Shown: piece by piece, positions 22,014 to 26,594 of the stretch | Numbering within the stretch: position 1 is the first letter of the stretch | Layout of the letters: every line of letters begins with the position of its first letter | Origin: CALJIC01 sp039805565 | Lineage (GTDB): Bacteria > Chloroflexota > Chloroflexia > Chloroflexales > Roseiflexaceae | Assembly (NCBI GenBank): GCA_039805565.1 | Contig: JBDLTZ010000324.1 | Span: 1 to 26,594, forward strand | DNA: 26,594 nt | Reading direction: 5' to 3' | Translations under genes and position numbers: made by a program | Notes under the pieces: model-generated | Seen by the model: the letters and a program-made list of their open reading frames with translations, nothing else | Told to the model about the DNA's origin: nothing | Databases searched by the model: none

Positions 22014-23240
22014 TCACTTCCCCATCGCGTACGCGATCCCTGCCTGGAGCGAGCTGCGCGTCACGATGCTCGTCAGGTCCACGCCCAGGCCCACCAGCGT
22101 CTGCGCCACCTCGGGCCGGATGCCGGTCAGCACCACCCGCGCCCCGAGCAGCTTCACCGCCTGCGCCGCCCGGAGCAGCGCGTTAGCCACCTGCGTGTCC
22201 ACCACCGGCACCCCTGTGATGTCCAGGATCGCCACGCGCGCGTGGTTGGCCGACACCCCCTCGAGCAGCCCCTCGATCACCTGCTGCGCCCGCGTGCTGT
22301 CGATCGAGCCGATCAGCGGCATCGCAACCAGGCCGTCGGCCAGCGGGATGAGCGGTGTGGAGAGCTCGCGCAGCGCCGCCTGCTGCGCCATAATCAGCTG
22401 CTCCTGGCTCTCGCGCAGCGCCTCCTCGGCGCGGATCTCCTCGGTCACGTCCTGCACCTGTGAGAGCGCGCCAATCGCCTCACCCTGCTCATCCCGCAGC
22501 AGAGCGTTGTACCACTGGCACGTCAGCACGCGCCCGTCCTTGTGCTTGTTCTCGTGGCGCAGGCTCGAAAGGTTCTCGTTCCGCAGCACGCTGGCGGAGA
22601 TCGCGCGCGCATCGGCCGCCTGTATATCCGGCACCAGCAGCGCGATGATGTTCTTCCCCACCGCCTCGTCAGCGCTCCAGCCGAAGATACGCTCAGCGGC
22701 CGGGTTCCAGCGCAGGATCGAGCCCGTTCGATCCCACTCGATCGTCGCCAGCGGCGAGGTGGCCAGGCTCTGCTCGAGGCGAGCGTTCACCCGGCGCGTC
22801 TCGGCCTCGCGCTCCTTCTGGAAGTAGATCGTCACCGTGCGATGCACGGCGTCGAGCTGATGCATGATCGTGGTGACCCCCTCCTTCGCCCCGCCGACGC
22901 CTGCCACTAGGGCGTCGAGCGCCGCGGCGAGCAGCTGCTCGCGGGCCGCGTCGAGGAAGATGTGCGTCTCCAGGGCGGGCAGCCCCGGGCCCTGCGGGTC
23001 GTTGAGCAGCTCGCCGCACCACGCCGCCGCCGCATCCGGGTTGCCGAGCGTGGCGATGAGCGCGCCCACGGTGCGATCGGATAGCGCGAGCCGGCGCTCG
23101 GCCGGGATGGGGCCGAGACCGGGGCTCTGCGCCATAGCGGCGGCCAGCGCCGGCCGGTGAGCATCGAGGAATACCCCGAAGGTCGTCAGGTCTGTGGCAG
23201 TTGAAGGGCTGTCTATGTTCGTGGAGTATGAGGATGTCAT
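22014..23240 (-). CDS. PAS-STAS stressosome-type (RsbR-like) sensor protein
   Basis: A 408-aa cytoplasmic protein. Residues 20-140 are a helical N-terminal domain with no family I can name. Residues 155-268 are a PAS domain (ATIEWDRTGSILRWNPAAERIFGWSADEAVGKN). Residues 270-290 are a short coiled-coil linker. Residues 292-402 are an RsbR-type STAS domain (STPLIPLADGLVAMPLIGSID, then DITGVPVVDTQVANALLRAA). Candidate phosphorylation sites are Thr349 in VVDTQVA and Thr381 in PEVAQTL, the two positions conserved in RsbR proteins. It probably senses a signal through PAS and acts through partner switching. No partner kinase gene is next to it. AGGGG upstream supports the ATG at 23240. Confidence 0.85.
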   Translation of the reverse strand: MTSSYSTNIDSPSTATDLTTFGVFLDAHRPALAAAMAQSPGLGPIPAERRLALSDRTVGALIATLGNPDAAAAWCGELLNDPQGPGLPALETHIFLDAAREQLLAAALDALVAGVGGAKEGVTTIMHQLDAVHRTVTIYFQKEREAETRRVNARLEQSLATSPLATIEWDRTGSILRWNPAAERIFGWSADEAVGKNIIALLVPDIQAADARAISASVLRNENLSSLRHENKHKDGRVLTCQWYNALLRDEQGEAIGALSQVQDVTEEIRAEEALRESQEQLIMAQQAALRELSTPLIPLADGLVAMPLIGSIDSTRAQQVIEGLLEGVSANHARVAILDITGVPVVDTQVANALLRAAQAVKLLGARVVLTGIRPEVAQTLVGLGVDLTSIVTRSSLQAGIAYAMGK

Positions 23241-23344
23241 GCACTACCCCTGCGTGTGGCGCTGTTCGCCCTTCATCGTAGCAGGCCCGGCCCCGGCCAG
23301 CATCACCGAATCAGAGTCGGTTCTGTTGCGGTCCTGCGCGCCTC

Positions 23345-23441
23345 TTGACGCACTGCGCAATGTTTGTAACTCGCCCCGATACCATGTCCTCACCCATCGG
23401 TCTCCGGTCCGGCGATGAGCCGGTGTGCGGTCGCGTACAAT
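23345..23441 (+). promoter_or_regulatory. Candidate promoter elements upstream of malate synthase
   Basis: TTGACG (23345-23350) with TAACTC after 16 bp is a weak pair. A separate TACAAT (23436-23441) is a good -10 box without a -35. The true promoter of the glyoxylate-shunt pair is probably in this divergent region shared with the PAS-STAS gene, but I cannot choose between them. Confidence 0.3.
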
Positions 23442-23493
23442 AGGCGCCCCGCACCTGCGGGAGACTCAAGCATCCCTGAGTAAGGAGGACGGT

Positions 23494-25062
23494 GTGGTCA
23501 CCACACAACGGGTTGAGATACTGGGGCCGGTGGCCGGGCAGTGGTCGGAGATACTGACGCCTGATGCGGTGGACTTCGTCGCCGCGCTGGCGCGCGCGTT
23601 CGAGCCGCGGCGCCGCGAGCTCCTGGCCCGCCGCGCCGAGCGCTGGGCCGCGCTCAAGGCCGGGCAGCTGCCGGACTTCCTGCCGGAGACTGCCCACGTG
23701 CGGGGGGGGGACTGGAAGGTGGCCCCCATCCCGGCCGACTTCGCCAACCGCCGCACCGAGATCACCGGCCCCACCGACCGGCGCATGGTGATCAACGCGC
23801 TCAACTCCGGCGCCAACGTCTTCATGTCGGACTTCGAGGACGCCAACGCGCCGAGCTGGGAGAACCTGGTGGACGGGCAGCTCAACCTGCGCGACGCCAT
23901 CCGCCGCACGATCAGCCTCACCACGCCCGACGGCCGCGAGTACCGGCTGAAGGACCAGGTCGCCACCCTCGCCGTCCGCCCGCGCGGCTGGCACCTGGTC
24001 GAGAAGCACGTGCATGTGGATGGTGAGCCGGTCGCGGGCGCCTTCTTCGACTTCGGCCTGTACCTGTTCCACAACGCCCGCGAGCTGCTGGCGCGCGGCA
24101 GCGGCCCGTACTTCTACCTGCCCAAGATGCAGAGCCACCTCGAGGCGCGTCTCTGGAATGACGTCTTCCTCTTCGCGCAGGAGCGCATGGGCCTGCCGCG
24201 CGGCACCATCCGCGCCACCGTGCTGATCGAGCACATCCTGGCCTCCTTCGAGATGGAGGAGATCCTCTACGAGCTCCGCGAGCACAGCAGCGGGCTCAAT
24301 CTCGGCCGCTGGGACTACATCTACAGCTTCATCAAGGCCTTCAACCACCGGCCGGACATGGTCTTCCCAGACCGCACGCAGGTCACGATGGCCACCCGCT
24401 TCCTGCGCGCGGCGGCTGAGCTGGTGGTCTACAGCTGCCACAGGCACGGCGCGCACGCGATGGGGGGCATGTCGGCCTTCATCCCGAGCCGGCGTGACCC
24501 CGAGGTGAACGAGAAGGCGCTGGCGACGGTGCGGGCCGACAAGGAGCGCGAGGCGCGGCAGGGCTTCGACGGGGCCTGGGTGGCGCACCCGGACCTGGTG
24601 CCCACGGTGCAGGCGGTGTTCAACGCGGCCTACGAGGGCCCGCACCAGATCGCGCGCGTGCCCGAGACCACCGTGGGCGCCGCCGACCTGCTGGCGATCC
24701 CGGAGGGGCAGATCACCGAGGCCGGCCTGCGGAACAATATCAGCGTCGGCCTGCAGTACATCGAGGCCTGGTTCGGTGGGCGCGGCGCGGTGGCGATCTT
24801 CAATCTGATGGAGGACGTGGCAACGGCCGAGATCGCGCGCTCGCAGCTCTGGCAGTGGGTGCGCTACGGCGCCAAGCTGGACGACGGCCGAACGGTGGAC
24901 GCGGCCATGTACAGGGCTCTGCGCGACGAGGAGCTGCACGCGCTGGTGTCCGGCCGTGAGCAGCACCGCTTCGCGCAGGCCGCCGAGCTGCTCGACGAGC
25001 TTGTGCTGAGCGAGGAGTTCATCGAGTTCCTCACTGTGCCGGGCTATCACCGGCTGGACTAG
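23494..25062 (+). CDS. aceB: Malate synthase A
   Basis: A 522-aa enzyme that condenses glyoxylate and acetyl-CoA to malate, the second step of the glyoxylate shunt. Class A features are present: FMSDFEDANAPSWENLV (110-126), the catalytic arginine Arg164 in RPRGWHLVEKHV, the metal-site region IEHILASFEMEEILYELR with GRWDYIYS (271-278), and the predicted base Asp441 in NLMEDVATAEI. The length fits E. coli AceB. The start is GTG at 23494, set by AAGGAGG 5 nt upstream. The frame is open further upstream but without a start signal. The isocitrate lyase gene follows after three hairpins. Confidence 0.95.
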   Translation: MVTTQRVEILGPVAGQWSEILTPDAVDFVAALARAFEPRRRELLARRAERWAALKAGQLPDFLPETAHVRGGDWKVAPIPADFANRRTEITGPTDRRMVINALNSGANVFMSDFEDANAPSWENLVDGQLNLRDAIRRTISLTTPDGREYRLKDQVATLAVRPRGWHLVEKHVHVDGEPVAGAFFDFGLYLFHNARELLARGSGPYFYLPKMQSHLEARLWNDVFLFAQERMGLPRGTIRATVLIEHILASFEMEEILYELREHSSGLNLGRWDYIYSFIKAFNHRPDMVFPDRTQVTMATRFLRAAAELVVYSCHRHGAHAMGGMSAFIPSRRDPEVNEKALATVRADKEREARQGFDGAWVAHPDLVPTVQAVFNAAYEGPHQIARVPETTVGAADLLAIPEGQITEAGLRNNISVGLQYIEAWFGGRGAVAIFNLMEDVATAEIARSQLWQWVRYGAKLDDGRTVDAAMYRALRDEELHALVSGREQHRFAQAAELLDELVLSEEFIEFLTVPGYHRLD

Positions 25063-25128
25063 GGGAAAGCGGGGGGCCGGGACCGCAAGCCCTCGGAGAC
25101 AATCTGCTCCTACGTTCAGGCCGAGGGG

Positions 25129-25170
25129 TCTGGGGGCCGCAGGCCCCCAGAGAAAATCTCATTCTTCTTT
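25129..25170 (+). terminator. Hairpin with T-rich tail after malate synthase
   Basis: TCTGGGGGCC (25129-25138), a GCA loop and GGCCCCCAGA (25142-25151) form a perfect 10-bp stem. It is followed by a pyrimidine-rich, T-rich stretch (ATTCTTCTTT, 25161-25170). This is the most terminator-like structure in the window. It may attenuate transcription between the two glyoxylate genes. Confidence 0.6.
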
Positions 25171-25176
25171 CGTGCC

Positions 25177-25213
25177 GGAGGGGCGCAGCCCCTCCCAACC
25201 TCCCCGCAAGGGG
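25177..25213 (+). other. Two further hairpins before isocitrate lyase
   Basis: GGAGGGGC-GCA-GCCCCTCC (25177-25195) and CCCC-GCAA-GGGG (25202-25213) follow the T-rich hairpin in tandem. The last one ends 16 bp before the ATG of isocitrate lyase and lies next to its ribosome binding site (GGGGAAGGA), so it could influence translation. Confidence 0.5.
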
Positions 25214-25229
25214 AACGAGGGGAAGGACC

Positions 25230-26516
25230 ATGAGCACCATCGGGCGAGAGCGGGAGGCGCGGGATCTGGAGCAGCGCTGGCGGGTGGACCCGCGCTGGCA
25301 GGGGGTACGGCGCGACTACAGCGCCGAGGAAGTCGTGCGCCTGCGCGGCACGCTGCGGGTGGAGCACACCTTAGCGCGCGCCGGGGCTGCACGCCTGTGG
25401 GAGCTGCTCCGCAGCGAGCCGTACATCGCTACGTTCGGGGCGCTCACCGGCGCGCAGGCCACCCAGATGGTCCTGGCGGGCCTCAAGGCGATCTACATGA
25501 GCGGCTGGCAGGTGGCCGCCGACGGCAACCTCGCGGCGCAGACTTACCCGGACCAGAGCCTTTACCCGGCCAACAGCGTCCCGGCGCTGGTCAGGCGCAT
25601 CAACAACGCGCTCCAGCGCGCCGACCAGATCTACGCGGCCGAGGGCAAGGGGGACATCTACTGGTACGCGCCGATCGTGGCCGACGCCGAGGCGGGCTTC
25701 GGCGGCGCGCTCCACGCCTTCGAGCTGATGAAGGCGATGATCGAGGCCGGCGCCGCGGGCGTCCACTTCGAGGACCAGCTGGCCTCGGAGAAGAAGTGTG
25801 GCCACCTCGGTGGCAAGGTGCTCGTGCCCACCTCGCAGTTCGTCCGCACCCTCACGGCGGCCCGGCTCGCCGCCGACGTGCTCGACGTGCCCACCCTGCT
25901 TGTGGCGCGCACCGACGCGCACGCCGCCGCGCTCCTCACTACCGACGTGGATCCCTACGACCACGCGTTCGTCACGGGCGAGCGCACATCCGAGGGCTTC
26001 TTCCGCGTGAAGTCCGGCCTGGAGGCGGCCATCGCCCGCGGCCTGGCCTACGCCCCCTACGCCGACCTGATCTGGTGCGAGACCTCGACGCCCGATCTGG
26101 GCGAGGCGCGCGAGTTCGCGCAGGCCATCCACGAGAAGTTCCCTGGCAAGCTGCTGGCCTACAACTGCTCGCCCTCCTTCAACTGGAAGAAGAAGCTGGA
26201 CGACGCCACGATCGCGACGTTCCAGCGCCGGCTCGGCGAGATGGGCTACAAGTTTCAGTTCATCACGCTGGCCGGCTGGCACCTGATCAACTACAACGCC
26301 TTCGAGCTGGCCCGCCAGTACGCCTCCGAGGGCATGAGCGCCTATGTGCGGCTCCAGCAGGCTGAGTTCGGCGCCGAGAAGGACGGCTACACCGCCACGC
26401 GACACCAGCGCGAGGCCGGCACCGGCTACTTCGATGAGGTCGCGACGGTGATCTCCGGCGGGACGTCGTCCACCACTGCGCTGGCTGGGTCGACGGAGGC
26501 GGAGCAGTTCCACTGA
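25230..26516 (+). CDS. aceA: Isocitrate lyase
   Basis: A 428-aa enzyme that splits isocitrate to succinate and glyoxylate, the first step of the glyoxylate shunt. The catalytic motif is KKCGH (188-192) with Cys190. The preceding GVHFEDQLASE and the NCSPSFNW region (TIM-barrel active site) match the family. The length is close to E. coli AceA (434 aa). The start follows GGGGAAGGA. With malate synthase upstream, this gives growth on acetate or fatty acids. Expression relative to malate synthase may be set by the hairpins between the genes. Confidence 0.96.
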   Translation: MSTIGREREARDLEQRWRVDPRWQGVRRDYSAEEVVRLRGTLRVEHTLARAGAARLWELLRSEPYIATFGALTGAQATQMVLAGLKAIYMSGWQVAADGNLAAQTYPDQSLYPANSVPALVRRINNALQRADQIYAAEGKGDIYWYAPIVADAEAGFGGALHAFELMKAMIEAGAAGVHFEDQLASEKKCGHLGGKVLVPTSQFVRTLTAARLAADVLDVPTLLVARTDAHAAALLTTDVDPYDHAFVTGERTSEGFFRVKSGLEAAIARGLAYAPYADLIWCETSTPDLGEAREFAQAIHEKFPGKLLAYNCSPSFNWKKKLDDATIATFQRRLGEMGYKFQFITLAGWHLINYNAFELARQYASEGMSAYVRLQQAEFGAEKDGYTATRHQREAGTGYFDEVATVISGGTSSTTALAGSTEAEQFH

Positions 26517-26532
26517 TAGGCAGGCAACTGTG

Positions 26533-26594
26533 AGCCGCAGAGGACGCAGAGCCCACAGAGACCGACCAGGCTCGTCTGGTCTCTGTGGGCTCTG
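26533..26594. repeat. Long inverted repeat, cut by the window end
   Basis: CAGAGCCCACAGAGACC (26547-26563) and its exact reverse complement (26578-26594) form a 17-bp stem with a 14-nt loop. The sequence before the first arm (CCGCAGAGGACG) suggests the stem continues beyond the window. It starts 16 bp after the isocitrate lyase stop codon. It belongs with the element at 10980-11059 and could serve as a terminator for isocitrate lyase. Confidence 0.8.

Noticed and set aside
23311..25050. 579-codon open frame on the minus strand
   Set aside because: Antisense to malate synthase, which has clear catalytic motifs and a strong ribosome binding site. The antisense product shows none.

Overview
The window is a high-GC bacterial chromosome segment with no rRNA, tRNA, CRISPR or recognisable transposase. 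Three traits fit an aerobic, Chloroflexota-like heterotroph: a solute-binding lipoprotein with a long Ala/Pro/Thr/Glu linker, a PAS-STAS stressosome-type protein, and intergenic heptamer (RCTGAGK) and AGAGGACACAGAG-type repeats. That assignment is an inference from style, not a database result.

Layout. 1-155: two convergent heptamer arrays, then a HAD hydrolase (-) and a TerC-family membrane protein (-). 1853-3437: E1-alpha of a branched-chain-type 2-oxoacid dehydrogenase, overlapping a cupin-type (archaeal-type) glucose-6-phosphate isomerase. 3492-5887: a small exported protein, a membrane-anchored pentapeptide-repeat protein with three copies of a non-pentapeptide insert, and a small lipoprotein. 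5909-7645 (-): a fusion regulator joining a complete IclR protein to a XylF/RbsB-like sugar-binding domain. 7961-20883 (+): a sugar-utilisation locus reading away from that regulator. It encodes a PhyH-type Fe(II)/2-oxoglutarate dioxygenase, a family 5 solute-binding lipoprotein, two Dpp/Opp-type permeases, two ATPases, a divergent GH38 alpha-mannosidase-like hydrolase, an SMP-30 lactonase-like protein, a DUF4432 mutarotase-like protein and an SDR dehydrogenase. 21015-21998: E1-beta, 18 kb away from E1-alpha. 22014-23240 (-): PAS-STAS protein. 23494-26516: malate synthase and isocitrate lyase (glyoxylate shunt). The window ends inside a long inverted repeat.

How the locus may work. The regulator and the catabolic genes are divergent, and each has a sigma70-type promoter with a perfect TTGACA -35 box. 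A matching 16-bp palindrome, GTTCA-N6-TGAAC, lies just downstream of each -10 box, and the two palindrome centres are 150 bp apart. The simplest reading is autoregulated repression by the IclR-XylF fusion, relieved by a sugar bound in its XylF-like domain. An oligosaccharide would be captured by the lipoprotein, imported intact, hydrolysed in the cytoplasm by the GH38 enzyme (no signal peptide), and then processed by mutarotation (DUF4432), oxidation (SDR) and lactone opening (SMP-30). No sugar kinase is present, so a non-phosphorylative oxidative route is suggested. The role of the PhyH dioxygenase at the head of the locus is unknown. I consider this locus, with its fusion regulator and paired operators, the most novel content of the window.
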